Counted from the first letter of the stretch, positions 8,710 through 17,093 are shown. The stretch: DNA of 64,000 nt from Haloarcula nitratireducens (GCF_019599505.1 NZ_RKLT01000006.1:66392-130391); one strand, 5' to 3'. Notes: generated by a model from the letters alone, not told the origin. A program made the numbers and translations.

Positions 8710-8769
8710 GGCATTGTCGACGACCTCTTCGAAGTCGTCCCCGCGCTCATTGAGGAGTTCGAGGGATAG
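8710..8769 (+). pseudogene. Relic of a second etfA 3' end
   Basis: This 60-bp segment repeats the last 19 codons and stop of etfA (8542-8601) with five substitutions. All five are synonymous, so both copies read [19 protein letters not shown] and stop. No start codon or upstream etfA sequence accompanies it, so it is not a gene. A segment without coding function would not be expected to diverge only at silent positions after duplication. The pattern suggests it is the leftover tail of a different, functional etfA allele, most simply left when homologous recombination replaced the resident gene. Confidence 0.8.
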
Positions 8770-8970
8770 CGATAGCGTGGCCGAGCGCGCGATGAAACGC
8801 GCTCCGCCGTCAGAGCGAAGTCGTCCGAAAGAGCGCACAGCGCTCTTTCGGGATCACGAGAGAGCTTCGCTCTCTCGAACGACTCTGACGAACCTTCGTT
8901 CGCGCCGCTCACGAAGACGGGGAAGGGCAGGCTTGCCCGAGAAGCATACCGCGCCGGAGGCGCGGTTTCC

Positions 8971-8995
8971 CCGGAATCGCCGACGGCGATTCCGG
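8971..8995 (+). repeat. Perfect 11-bp inverted repeat with 3-nt loop
   Basis: CCGGAATCGCC, loop GAC, GGCGATTCCGG, followed directly by CCTTTTT of repeat copy B. It has the same hairpin-then-T-tract arrangement as the etfA terminator. Other palindromes between 8829 and 8968 (GAAAGAGCGC/GCGCTCTTTC, GAGAGAGC/GCTCTCTC, GCGCCGGAGGCGC) make the spacer a string of hairpins. Confidence 0.65.
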
Positions 8996-9073
8996 CCTTT
9001 TTCGCCCACGTTTTTCGAGGAGCGGTTCGAGCGCGCCGGCGGCGCGACTCGAACCCGACGACGAAAAAGGTGG
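8996..9073 (+). repeat. Spacer repeat, copy B
   Basis: Second copy of the repeat at 8643-8705. It shares CCTTTTTCGCCCACGTTTTT at the left end and GAAAAAGGTGG at the right end but has a different, longer palindromic centre (GTTCGAGCGCGCC, then GGCGCGACTCGAAC). The prenyl synthase gene starts 41 bp later. Confidence 0.6.
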
Positions 9074-9113
9074 GTCGTCAGGTACTTTGTGTCCTGGTCC
9101 TCAAAGGCGAACG

Positions 9114-9956
9114 ATGGAGCATCTGGAGCGGCGTCGTGACCGCGTCGAGGAGCGACTGGAGACGGTCCTCGACGCGGTCGAACCCGAGCAGTTGGCAGAC
9201 GAGGTCCGACACGTCGCGCTCTCGGGGGGTAAACGCGTGCGGCCGACGGTCACGGTGCTGGTCTGCGAGGCGCTGGGCGGGGAACCGGACGACGCGCTGG
9301 ATTTCGGCGTCGGGATCGAGCTGGTCCACAACGCGTCGCTGGTCATCGACGACATCATCGACGAGTCGGAGGTGCGCCGCGGGACGCCGGCGGCGTGGAC
9401 GGCGTTCGGTCACGGACCCGCGATCATCGCCTCCGACGGCCTGTTGGGGGAGGCGTTCGCGCTGTTCTCGGCGGACGAGCGGGCGATGCAGACGGTTTCC
9501 GAGGCGATGGTCGAACTCGGCGAGGGCGAGGCGACGGAACTGGTCGCCCAGCCGACCAACGAGCGGGAGTACATGGAACTCGCTCGCCGGAAGACCGGGG
9601 CGCTGTTCCGGGCGGCCGCCGAACTGGGCGCGATCGCCGCCGACGCGGACGGTTACACCGTCGAGGCGATGGGCGAGTACGCGGAGCGGGTCGGCGTGGC
9701 GTTCCAGATGCGCGACGACGTGCTGGACGCGACGGCCGACGCCGAAACGCTGGGCAAGCCGACGGGTCACGACGCCGAGATGGAACGCCCCTCCCTGGTC
9801 GAGGTGACCGAGATGACCGCCGAGGAGGCCAACGAGCGAGCGCGTGCGGAATCGGACGCCGCGCTGGAGGCCTTAGAGACGACGAACGCGCCGGATTCGC
9901 AGTCGATGGAGTACCTGCGGGACCTCGCGGAGTTCGTCGTCGTGCGCGAACGGTAG
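9114..9956 (+). CDS. Polyprenyl diphosphate synthase (probable GGPP synthase)
   Basis: Trans-isoprenyl diphosphate synthase of 280 residues that condenses IPP onto an allylic diphosphate for archaeal lipid or quinone chains. The first aspartate motif is DDIID at 79-83 and the second is DDVLD at 201-205, with the upstream GGKRVRP signature at 38-44. ATG 9114 (MEHLERRRDR) is the family-like start. A short-chain GGPP role is likely for Halobacteria, but chain length depends on residues before the first motif (HNASLVI) that I cannot score with certainty. The next gene starts 33 bp downstream on the same strand. Confidence 0.9.
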   Translation: MEHLERRRDRVEERLETVLDAVEPEQLADEVRHVALSGGKRVRPTVTVLVCEALGGEPDDALDFGVGIELVHNASLVIDDIIDESEVRRGTPAAWTAFGHGPAIIASDGLLGEAFALFSADERAMQTVSEAMVELGEGEATELVAQPTNEREYMELARRKTGALFRAAAELGAIAADADGYTVEAMGEYAERVGVAFQMRDDVLDATADAETLGKPTGHDAEMERPSLVEVTEMTAEEANERARAESDAALEALETTNAPDSQSMEYLRDLAEFVVVRER

Positions 9957-9989
9957 GGCTTTTGGCCGCCGCTGGCGAAGCCGCGGGCA

Positions 9990-10553
9990 ATGACTGTTAT
10001 CGGAATCGTCGGGCTCCCCGGCAGCGGCAAGAGCGAGGCGGCCAACGTCGCCGCCGACATGGGGGTGCCGGTCGTGACGATGGGCGACGTCATCCGCCAG
10101 GAGTGCCGCGACCGGGGGCTGGACCCCGCGAGCGACCACGGGCGGATCGCACAGGCGCTGCGCGAGGAGAACGGCCCGGGTGCCATCGCCGAGCGGTCGC
10201 TGCCGCTCATCGAGGACGAACTGGCCGAGAGCGACACCGTCCTCGTCGACGGCATCCGCTCGGACGTGGAGGTCGAGGCGTTCCGCGAGGCCTTCGGCGA
10301 GTCGTTCCTCTTGATAGAGGTCGATGCGCCGTTCGAGTTGCGCGCCGAGCGACTGGACCTGCGTGGGCGCGACGACATGAACGACGAGAGCGGCGAATCG
10401 CTCACCGACAGAGACGAGCGCGAACTCGGCTTCGGGATGGGGGAGGCCATCGAGATGGCCGACGTGACCATCGAGAACACGGAGACGCTCGCGGCCTTCC
10501 AGCGGAAGGTTCGCACGCTGCTCCGGGAGGGCGCGGAGGAGATCGAACGATGA
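9990..10553 (+). CDS. UPF0200 family nucleotide kinase-like ATPase
   Basis: A 187-residue P-loop protein with Walker A GLPGSGKS at residues 8-15, similar to archaeal adenylate kinases and dephospho-CoA kinase-like proteins of the UPF0200 family. Later segments VLVDGIRSDVEVEAF and FLLIEVDAPFELRAER fit the Walker B strand and lid region. Its stop codon overlaps the ATG of the next gene (ATGA), so the two are probably co-translated. The substrate is unknown. Confidence 0.88.
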   Translation: MTVIGIVGLPGSGKSEAANVAADMGVPVVTMGDVIRQECRDRGLDPASDHGRIAQALREENGPGAIAERSLPLIEDELAESDTVLVDGIRSDVEVEAFREAFGESFLLIEVDAPFELRAERLDLRGRDDMNDESGESLTDRDERELGFGMGEAIEMADVTIENTETLAAFQRKVRTLLREGAEEIER

Positions 10554-10966
10554 GCGTCGTCTACAGCGTCGACGTGGCGATCACGGCCCCGGTCAACGAC
10601 ACCGAGGTCACCGACCGGGTCGCCGACGCCGTCCGGAACCTCTTCCCGGAAGCCGAACCCACTCACCGCGAAGACGGACTCGTCGCCGAGGTCCACACGC
10701 TGGAGGGCTTCTCCGAGAAGCTCCATCAGGCGGAGATCCTCGACACCGCCCGCTCTGTCTTCTTCGACAACCTCTCGGGGGATACCTTCGCGTTCGACCT
10801 GAAGAAGCAGGCGGCCTTCGAGGGGCGAGTCAACTTCGCCGTCGGCGAGCCCTCCGAACTGGGGGACATCCACGTCGAGGTGACCGTGCGCGAACCGGAC
10901 GCCGAGTCGTACATCGACGCCGTCGCGCCGCCGACCCAGGACGGCAAGCCGGTCGATCCGGAATGA
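10550..10966 (+). CDS. UPF0201 family RNA-binding protein
   Basis: A 138-residue protein of the archaeal UPF0201 (COG1325) family, commonly called an exosome-associated RNA-binding protein. It begins VYSVDVAITAPVNDTEVTDR, with the conserved ILDTARSVFFDN region in the middle. ATG 10550 overlaps the previous stop, and its own stop overlaps the next ATG at 10963. Genes of this family commonly sit beside UPF0200 genes in archaea, as here. The RNA-binding role is inferred from the family. Confidence 0.87.
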   Translation: MSVVYSVDVAITAPVNDTEVTDRVADAVRNLFPEAEPTHREDGLVAEVHTLEGFSEKLHQAEILDTARSVFFDNLSGDTFAFDLKKQAAFEGRVNFAVGEPSELGDIHVEVTVREPDAESYIDAVAPPTQDGKPVDPE

Positions 10967-11589
10967 CGACGGCGCTGTGTTTCGACCTCGACGGGACGCT
11001 CGTTCACCGGACTGAATCCCACGAGACGGTCACGCGGGCGACGCTCGACGCCCACGGCTTCGACGCGACCGACGCCCTCGTGAAGACGGCCGAGGAGACG
11101 TTTCGCGCGGCCCAGCGCGATCTCGAACCGAACCCGTTCGAGCGGTCGATGCGAGCCGTCCTCGACGAGACCGGCGAAGACGGCGACCCCGAGGCGATGG
11201 TCGAGGCGCTCCGTGAACGGGCGTACGCGACGACCGAGGTACCCGACGCGGCCCGCGAGTCCCTCTCGGCGCTCGGCGAAGACGACGCCCTCGGCGTGGT
11301 AACGAACGGCACGCGGGAGTGGCAGGTCGGCAAACTCGAACACCACGGCCTGCTCGACCACTTCGACGCCGTCGTCACCTCCTACGAGGCCGGCGCGCAC
11401 AAGCCCGACTCCGCGCCGTTCGACCTGCTCCGCGAACGGCTCTCCGCCGACGAGTACGTCATGGTCGGCGACGACTACGAGGCCGACGTCGAGGGCGCGC
11501 GAGCGGCGGGGTTCGTCTCGATTCACTACGAGGACGGTGACGACGGAAACGGGCCGGACCTGTGGGCCACCATCGACGCGCTGCTGTAG
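10963..11589 (+). CDS. HAD-family hydrolase
   Basis: Haloacid dehalogenase-type phosphatase of 208 residues. Motif I is CFDLDGTLV with the nucleophile Asp8 and acid/base Asp10; motif II is VVTNGT; motif III/IV are KPDSAPF and VMVGDDYEADVEGARAAGF. A helical cap lies between residues about 20 and 90. It is the third member of the overlapping run from 9990. The substrate cannot be told; small phosphorylated metabolites are usual. Confidence 0.9.
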   Translation: MTTALCFDLDGTLVHRTESHETVTRATLDAHGFDATDALVKTAEETFRAAQRDLEPNPFERSMRAVLDETGEDGDPEAMVEALRERAYATTEVPDAARESLSALGEDDALGVVTNGTREWQVGKLEHHGLLDHFDAVVTSYEAGAHKPDSAPFDLLRERLSADEYVMVGDDYEADVEGARAAGFVSIHYEDGDDGNGPDLWATIDALL

Positions 11590-11732
11590 CGCGTTGAGTC
11601 CGTCTCGCTGTAGGGTTTCGACCACTAGATGTCGGAAGCCTGCCTTTCAGTCCTGCCGTAGTCGGCCGACCAACAGGCCGCGGGGCGGGGCTTTCCGACT
11701 CTCGGAGTCTCTTTTCGATACGAATACAGCAG

Positions 11733-12788
11733 CTAGAGGCCGCTGACGAAGATGGCAATCCACTCGCCGACCTCTCGCCGCTTGTCCACGCGCACTTCCT
11801 CGATCCACTTCACCCACTGGAAGCCGCGCCGTCCGGGCGCGACCAGCCTGAGCGGGAAGCCGTGGCCGTGCGAGAGGCGGTCGCCGTCGACGTGTGTCGC
11901 GAGCACCGCGTCGCGGGCTTCTCCGATCGGGAGACTGAAGCGGTACCCGGTCACCGAGCGGAACTGCACCCACGACGCGGCGTCGTCGATTCCGGCGTCG
12001 TCGAGCAGCGACCCGACCCTGACGCCCCGCCACTCGTGGCCGGAGTACCACCCGCTCGTGCAGTCGAGGATCGCGTCTTCGCTCGCGTCCGTCGGAAGCT
12101 CACCGAGCGCGTAGGACCGCTCGCGCTCGACGCGACCGCCGACGGTCAGTTGCCACTCCCCGGCGTCTACGGGGTCGGGGTCGTCCGCGACCCAACTCGT
12201 CACGGGAAAGCGGTTGCCCTCGCCGGTCCCCTCCTCGCGCGAGCCGGTGTAGCGACGGTCGGCACCCGCCGTGTCGAGCAGGTCGTTGACCGGCCCCTGC
12301 AGTCGCCAGAGCAACGCCCCGGTGGTGACGAGACCGGCGTACCGCAGGGCGTCTCGACGGCCGCGCCGCGTGACCCCCGTCGGCGAGTGATAGCGATAGC
12401 GCAGGTGCCAGCCCAACAGCGGCGGGACCAGCAGGCCGAGCGCGACGTGGAGGTGAAACAAGCCCCACGGACCGAGATCGAGCGACCCGCCGAAGATCCA
12501 CCAGACGCCGGTGACGAGCGCTCCGGCGGCGTCGAGCGCGAGGGCGACTGAGAGGGCGCGCCGCCCGGTGAGGCACTCGGGAGCGACGCGACGGCGGACC
12601 CGCCACAGTTTCACCGGGAGCAGACAGACGAGGACGACGCCCGCGACGGCGTGGAGGTCGATGACCCACGCCGTGTCGGGTGTCCCGGTGAACATCGTCG
12701 CCACGCCGGTCGCCAGTAGGGTCCCGACGGCCGCGAACAGGCCCCAGTCGACGGCTCGCGGTGAGGGGGTGAGCCGACGGACGTTCAT
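11733..12788 (-). CDS. Molybdopterin-dependent oxidoreductase fused to a YedZ-like membrane domain
   Basis: A 351-residue fusion. Residues 12-165 form about five membrane helices with histidines suited to heme b (His46, His112, His114, His128), resembling the YedZ membrane partner. Residues 195-351 are a sulfite-oxidase-type molybdopterin domain with the metal-ligand cysteine in LDCTSGWYSGHEWRGV (Cys243). In bacteria YedY and YedZ (MsrP/MsrQ) are separate and repair oxidised methionine; here both functions may be on one chain. The molybdenum domain is shorter than classical sulfite oxidase, which favours the YedY type. No Tat signal is evident before the first helix. Confidence 0.82.
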   Translation of the reverse strand: MNVRRLTPSPRAVDWGLFAAVGTLLATGVATMFTGTPDTAWVIDLHAVAGVVLVCLLPVKLWRVRRRVAPECLTGRRALSVALALDAAGALVTGVWWIFGGSLDLGPWGLFHLHVALGLLVPPLLGWHLRYRYHSPTGVTRRGRRDALRYAGLVTTGALLWRLQGPVNDLLDTAGADRRYTGSREEGTGEGNRFPVTSWVADDPDPVDAGEWQLTVGGRVERERSYALGELPTDASEDAILDCTSGWYSGHEWRGVRVGSLLDDAGIDDAASWVQFRSVTGYRFSLPIGEARDAVLATHVDGDRLSHGHGFPLRLVAPGRRGFQWVKWIEEVRVDKRREVGEWIAIFVSGL

Positions 12789-12938
12789 GGCCAGTGTTAG
12801 CGCTCGACGCGCTTATACTGCGGGTCGCCGCGTTGGAAGCCACAGTAGGACGCTCTTACTGCTACTGTGTCACTGAGTGCCCCGGAGACACGCCTCGCGC
12901 GCCGCTTAACCCTCTCGAAGCCGAACTGTTGGTACGAA

Positions 12939-13157
12939 ATGAAGACGTTACAGAACCGACTGCTCGGCAGTCACGTACTCGCACTATTCGCGCTGTTGCT
13001 CGGCGACCTGTTCGGGTCGGCCCTCCTCACGACCGCCGGATTCGCGGCGGCCGGACTCACGCTCGCTGCGCTGTTCGTCGCGATGAGCAGCGCGCTCCTC
13101 GCCGGCGTCGAACACCGGCCGAGCGCACCGCTTCTCTCGCCGCGATCCGGGAAGTAG
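12939..13157 (+). CDS. Small membrane protein
   Basis: A 72-residue protein starting MKTLQNRLLGSHVLALFALL with two hydrophobic helices (residues about 11-30 and 32-55) and a short polar tail. ATG 12939 is selected because upstream residues are Arg-rich and unlike a membrane start. I recognise no family. It lies between two minus-strand genes and overlaps neither. Confidence 0.6.
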   Translation: MKTLQNRLLGSHVLALFALLLGDLFGSALLTTAGFAAAGLTLAALFVAMSSALLAGVEHRPSAPLLSPRSGK

Positions 13158-13185
13158 AGAGACGCATAGCCGCGGAAACGGCTTT

Positions 13186-14202
13186 TCAGTACGACCGTTC
13201 GAGGACGACGGTCCCGTCGGCGTCTCGGACGGTGATCGTATCGCCGCCGTTGTTCCAGACCGCGCCGCTCGCGCCCCAGTACCGCTCGCGCTCGGTATCG
13301 CTCCCGCTGCCGGTGTAGAGCGTGACCCGCTCGCCGGGCGCGAGCGCGTAGTCGCCGAACGTGTAGCGGTGGTCCGCTCCGTCGGTGACGGTCCACCCCG
13401 ACAGGGAGATGGCGTCGTCGCCGCGGTTCGCGAAGACGACGTACTCGCCGTTCAGATTCTCGTTGTCGTTGCCCTCGGCGTCGGCGTGGACGCCGGCGAC
13501 GACGAGCCCCGACTCGCTCGCGGTCACCGTCGGCGTCGAGCGGTCGACCGAACCGGGGTCGACGCACTGCCAGAGTCCCAAGCGGGCCTCGCGGGCGGCC
13601 GACTCCGCTTCGAGAAACCGGTCCTTGCGGGTGAAGGGGCTCTCGTCGTACACCCGGGCGTGGCCGGTCGCCACCAGCCGATAGTTGAACAGCCGGTCGT
13701 CGACGACCACGTAGGCCAGCAGGCGGTCGTAGTAGCCGCGGCGCTCGGTGGCGGGGTCGAAGGCGATCTCCGCGGTCTCGCCGAGCAGGTGCGTCTTGGC
13801 GAAGTTCGAGGCGTCGATGCCCGCGCCGCGCAGACACTCGGTCCCGGCCGCGGTCGTCGGGATCCCCTCGAACTCCGCGGGATCGTTCTCCGCGTTGACC
13901 TCGGGCGTGTCGACGCCGACCAATCGGACGGTGTCTTCGGTCCCGTTGTCGTACCTGACGCGGATGGTGTCGCCGTCGACGACGGCGGTGACCGTCACCT
14001 CGATAGTCTCCTCGGGGAGCGGGCCGGCCGACGGCGCGCCGACGGCGGTCTCCCCTCCCGGGTCGGCGACCGTCCGCTCGGCGGGTGACTGCTCGACAGT
14101 CGCCCGTTCGGTCGGCGTCTGTTCGGCGGGCACCGTGAAACCGCCGCAGCCGGCCAATACGACTGCCAGCGCGAGAAGGGCAACGAGCGGGAGTCGTCGC
14201 AT
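13186..14202 (-). CDS. Secreted thermonuclease-family lipoprotein with lamin-tail domain
   Basis: A 338-residue exported nuclease. The signal MRRLPLVALLALAVVLAGC ends in a lipobox (LAGC). After a Thr/Glu-rich linker comes a staphylococcal-nuclease-like domain (VVDGDTIRVRYDNG, VRLVGVDTPEV, YYDRLLAYVVVDDRLFNYRL). The catalytic Arg/Glu pattern is partly visible in RLVGVDTPE and ERRGYYDR. The last 110 residues are a lamin-tail domain (GEYVVFANRGDDAISLSGWT, YTFGDYALAPGERVTLYTG). Such extracellular nucleases are common in haloarchaea and may degrade external DNA for nutrients. ATG 14202 is set by the signal peptide. Confidence 0.88.
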   Translation of the reverse strand: MRRLPLVALLALAVVLAGCGGFTVPAEQTPTERATVEQSPAERTVADPGGETAVGAPSAGPLPEETIEVTVTAVVDGDTIRVRYDNGTEDTVRLVGVDTPEVNAENDPAEFEGIPTTAAGTECLRGAGIDASNFAKTHLLGETAEIAFDPATERRGYYDRLLAYVVVDDRLFNYRLVATGHARVYDESPFTRKDRFLEAESAAREARLGLWQCVDPGSVDRSTPTVTASESGLVVAGVHADAEGNDNENLNGEYVVFANRGDDAISLSGWTVTDGADHRYTFGDYALAPGERVTLYTGSGSDTERERYWGASGAVWNNGGDTITVRDADGTVVLERSY

Positions 14203-14278
14203 CGTCGGATGGAAGGCCCGTAGCCTCACAAGTCTGCCGGGCCGAGTTTCTTGGTACTGGACCGCGAGGTTCCACGCG

Positions 14279-15172
14279 ATGCTCGTCCCACTGCCCGTCA
14301 GGGAAATCATGCAGACGCCCGCCCGGACCATCAGCCCCGAGAGCCCGGTCGTCGAGGCCGCCACGCGCCTGCGAGACGAGGGGATCGGCTCGCTCGTCGT
14401 CGAACGCGACGGCGACTGCGTCGGCATCATCACCGAGAGCGACGTCGTCGCCGTCACCGCGGAGGAGGGCGACACCCGCGCGCTGACCGTCGAGGACGTG
14501 ATGTCGACGGCGCTCGTGACCATCGGGCCGGACGCCGACGTGGAGACGGCCGTCGAACGCCTCCGCACGCACGGCATCAAGAAACTCCCCGTCGTCGAGG
14601 ACGGCGAGATCGTCGGCATCGTCACGACGACGGACATCTCGAGTTACGTCCCCCACATCGCCCACCCCTCGCCGTCGAAGGAAGCGCCGATCGAACGTCG
14701 GCGCTTCACCCGCCCCGACACGCTGTACGAGGACGACGACTGGGAGTTCGAGAGCTACGGCACCGCCGACGGCATCGACGTGGGCGACCACGTCAGGTTC
14801 TCGAAGACGCTCTCTGGGGAAGACATCGAGCGGTTCGCCGAGGTGAGCGGGGATACCAACCGCCTCCACCTCGACGACGGGTTCGCCGAGGGGACTCGCT
14901 TCGGCCGTCGCATCGCCCACGGGACGCTCGTCGCGGGGCTCATCAGCGCCGCGCTGGCCCGCCTGCCGGGGCTGACCATCTACCTCTCACAGGAGCTCAG
15001 TTACCGCGGCCCGGTCGACGTCGGCGAGCGGGTGACCGCCCACTGCGAGGTCGTCGAACAGCTCAAGGAGAACCGCTTCCGACTGGCGACGGCCGTCGAC
15101 GACTCCGACGGGGAGTGCGTCGTCGAGGGCGACGCCGTCGTCATCTCGGATCCGATCCCCGAGACGGGGTGA
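14279..15172 (+). CDS. CBS-domain pair fused to a MaoC-type hydratase
   Basis: A 297-residue fusion. Residues about 8-130 hold two CBS domains (MQTPARTISPESPVVEAATR, MSTALVTIGPDADVETAVER, KKLPVVEDGEIVGIVTTTDI), which usually bind adenylates. Residues about 165-290 are a hot-dog hydratase with the catalytic Asp/His motif GDTNRLHLDD followed by RIAHGTLVAGLIS. The combination implies a hydratase controlled by nucleotide level, for fatty-acyl or hydroxyacyl-CoA chemistry. The start is ATG 14279; ATG 14309 is an alternative that trims ten residues. Confidence 0.87.
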   Translation: MLVPLPVREIMQTPARTISPESPVVEAATRLRDEGIGSLVVERDGDCVGIITESDVVAVTAEEGDTRALTVEDVMSTALVTIGPDADVETAVERLRTHGIKKLPVVEDGEIVGIVTTTDISSYVPHIAHPSPSKEAPIERRRFTRPDTLYEDDDWEFESYGTADGIDVGDHVRFSKTLSGEDIERFAEVSGDTNRLHLDDGFAEGTRFGRRIAHGTLVAGLISAALARLPGLTIYLSQELSYRGPVDVGERVTAHCEVVEQLKENRFRLATAVDDSDGECVVEGDAVVISDPIPETG

Positions 15173-15202
15173 CCGAACGTGTCGTGTTAACTGATAACAA
15201 TC

Positions 15203-15208
15203 GTTAAG
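15203..15208 (+). promoter_or_regulatory. TATA-like box of the GNAT gene
   Basis: GTTAAG is centred about 28 nt before ATG 15233, the spacing of a leaderless transcript. The neighbourhood (GTTAACTGATAACAATCGTT) is the most AT-rich patch between the two genes. Confidence 0.45.
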
Positions 15209-15232
15209 CGCCGTCCGGCCGGACCCGTAGAT

Positions 15233-15967
15233 ATGGACGCAGTCGACCGACCGACGTTCGAGACGAACGAGGCCAGAGACGTCTATCAGTACGTCGAACG
15301 GCACGGGACGGCGGCGCGCCACCGAGCGCGGGCGGCGACGGAGTTGGACACCGACGAGTTTCGGGAAGCGGTCGAACACCTCCTCTCGAAGGGGTATCTG
15401 GCGGACGACGGCGGGACGCTCTCGCTGGCGCTGGACGTGGGCTCCATCGAGACGTACGAGAACGGCTCGGTCACGTACACTATCCGGCCGGCCCGGCCGG
15501 ACGACTTCGAGGGGCTGGTCGAGGCGATCCGGAACGTCTCCGACGAGAGCACCTACGTCGTCGCCGAGAGCGTCGCCGAGCAGTTACTCTACGAGGACGC
15601 GATCACCCGACACAACACGGTCCAGTCGCGCGTGTTCTTCGTGGCGACGGTCGACGACGAGGTGGTCGGCTGGTGTCACCTCGACCTCCCACAACTGGAC
15701 AAGCTCAGAGAGACCGCCCAGTTGACCGTCGGCGTCGTCGCCGAGCACCGCGGGCAGGGCATCGGCAGCCAACTCATCGAACGCGGGATCGAGTGGGCGC
15801 GGGCCAACGGCTACCGGAAGCTGTACAACAGCGTCCCGGCGACGATGGAGGGCGCGCTGGCGTTCCTCGAAGCCCACGGCTGGAACACGGAGGGCATCCG
15901 CCGGAACCACTACACCGTCGGCGACGCGCAAGTGGACGAGGTGATGATGGCCTACACGTTCGATTAA
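15233..15967 (+). CDS. GNAT acetyltransferase with N-terminal winged-helix-like domain
   Basis: A 244-residue protein. Residues 8-65 look like a small winged helix (RDVYQYVERHGTAARHRARA, then EHLLSKGYLADDG). Residues 83-244 are a GNAT domain with the acetyl-CoA pyrophosphate loop VAEHRGQGIGSQLIERGIEW and the motif B region ALAFLEAHGW. N-terminal domains of this kind are seen in haloarchaeal GNATs; whether this one binds DNA or is structural is open. The 3' end overlaps the convergent gene by 4 bp. Confidence 0.85.
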   Translation: MDAVDRPTFETNEARDVYQYVERHGTAARHRARAATELDTDEFREAVEHLLSKGYLADDGGTLSLALDVGSIETYENGSVTYTIRPARPDDFEGLVEAIRNVSDESTYVVAESVAEQLLYEDAITRHNTVQSRVFFVATVDDEVVGWCHLDLPQLDKLRETAQLTVGVVAEHRGQGIGSQLIERGIEWARANGYRKLYNSVPATMEGALAFLEAHGWNTEGIRRNHYTVGDAQVDEVMMAYTFD

Positions 15968-17025
15968 GCGAGTAGGACGACCAGCGCGAGGGCGATCCAG
16001 ACGATTTTCAGCGCGGTGTTGACCGCGATGACCTTCGAACCGAACTCGCGGCCCCAGATGCCGTACTGGAAGGGAATCGACCGCTTGAACGTCGAGACGG
16101 CGAAGGAGACGATGCCGCCGACGAGCATCGTCGCCACGGCGGTTCGAGCCGTGAACGTGCCGTTCTCCACCAACGGCGCGATGACCACCGCGCCGGAGGT
16201 GGTGTCCAGCGCGAACGCGGCGACCACCGGCACCGCCGCGCCCGGGAGGCCGAGCAGTCCCGCCAGCCCGTCGGCGGCCGCGGTCACGGCGGCACCGCCG
16301 CCACCGAACAGCGCGAGCAGTTCCTCGGAGTACGCGACCAGCAGCGAGACGACGAGGTAGATGGCCGCCAACCGCGGCAGGATCTCTCTGATTTTCTCGA
16401 CCGTCTCGCCGGCGGCGTTACGAACCGCGGCCGCGCGGCTCTCGGGACCGTCGTCCAGTACCTCCGACGCGTCGGCGTGGTCGGCACCGGCGTGGCCGCC
16501 GTCGGGCGTGGCTTCTTGCCGCTCAGCGACCGCGTCCGCGTTCGAACTATTCAGCAGGAGCGCTCCGGCGGCGATGCCGGTCAGCGTGATCGCGAGCGCC
16601 ACCAGTCCCCGCGTGGCGACGTAGAGGACGCCGACGCGCGCCCCGAGGATCGGGATCAACACCGGCGCGTAGAACGTGACGATGTGCTGGGCGAACCCGA
16701 AGAACGTGTTGATCGTGACCGCGACCAGCGTCGCTCTGTCGGAGAGCACGCCCGACTCCCGGAAGTCCGCGAGCATGCCGTACCCCGCCGTCGGCGAGGC
16801 CGTCGTCGTCAGGATGGCCGTCCCTACCTCGTCGGGGAGGTTCGCCGGCGCGGTGAGATACCGCGAGACGGCGGCGATGCGGTCGACGAGGCCGAACGCC
16901 ACCGCGAGGTTGGCGAGGAACACCCCCAGCGAGATGAACGCGCCGATGCGGAGCACCCGGACGACCACCTCGGCCAGCAGCGCGAGGGCCGGGTGCCCGA
17001 GGAGCGCGGCGACGGCAGTCTGCAC
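15964..17025 (-). CDS. Nucleoside-recognition (Gate) domain membrane protein
   Basis: A 353-residue polytopic membrane protein with two Gate-type halves separated by a polar Asp/Glu/His loop (residues about 170-215). Diagnostic segments are LPDEVGTAILTTTASPTAGY in the first half and SIPFQYGIWGREFGSKVIAV in the second. The family includes spore-maturation SpmA/B-like proteins and concentrative nucleoside transporters; substrate and direction are unknown. GTG 17025 gives a start just before the first helix. A TTG nine codons upstream is in frame but less likely. Confidence 0.8.
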   Translation of the reverse strand: MQTAVAALLGHPALALLAEVVVRVLRIGAFISLGVFLANLAVAFGLVDRIAAVSRYLTAPANLPDEVGTAILTTTASPTAGYGMLADFRESGVLSDRATLVAVTINTFFGFAQHIVTFYAPVLIPILGARVGVLYVATRGLVALAITLTGIAAGALLLNSSNADAVAERQEATPDGGHAGADHADASEVLDDGPESRAAAVRNAAGETVEKIREILPRLAAIYLVVSLLVAYSEELLALFGGGGAAVTAAADGLAGLLGLPGAAVPVVAAFALDTTSGAVVIAPLVENGTFTARTAVATMLVGGIVSFAVSTFKRSIPFQYGIWGREFGSKVIAVNTALKIVWIALALVVLLA

Positions 17026-17093
17026 GGGCGTATTTCGGCGCTTCGGGGGCAAATGTCCGTCGATGGGCGGCGACCGCCGCCATCGTCTTCCGG

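Noticed and set aside
7546..8838. A 430-codon minus-strand frame opposite etfA
   Set aside because: Antisense shadow of etfA; reads as Asp/Gly/Val-rich sequence with no family, and etfA is certain.
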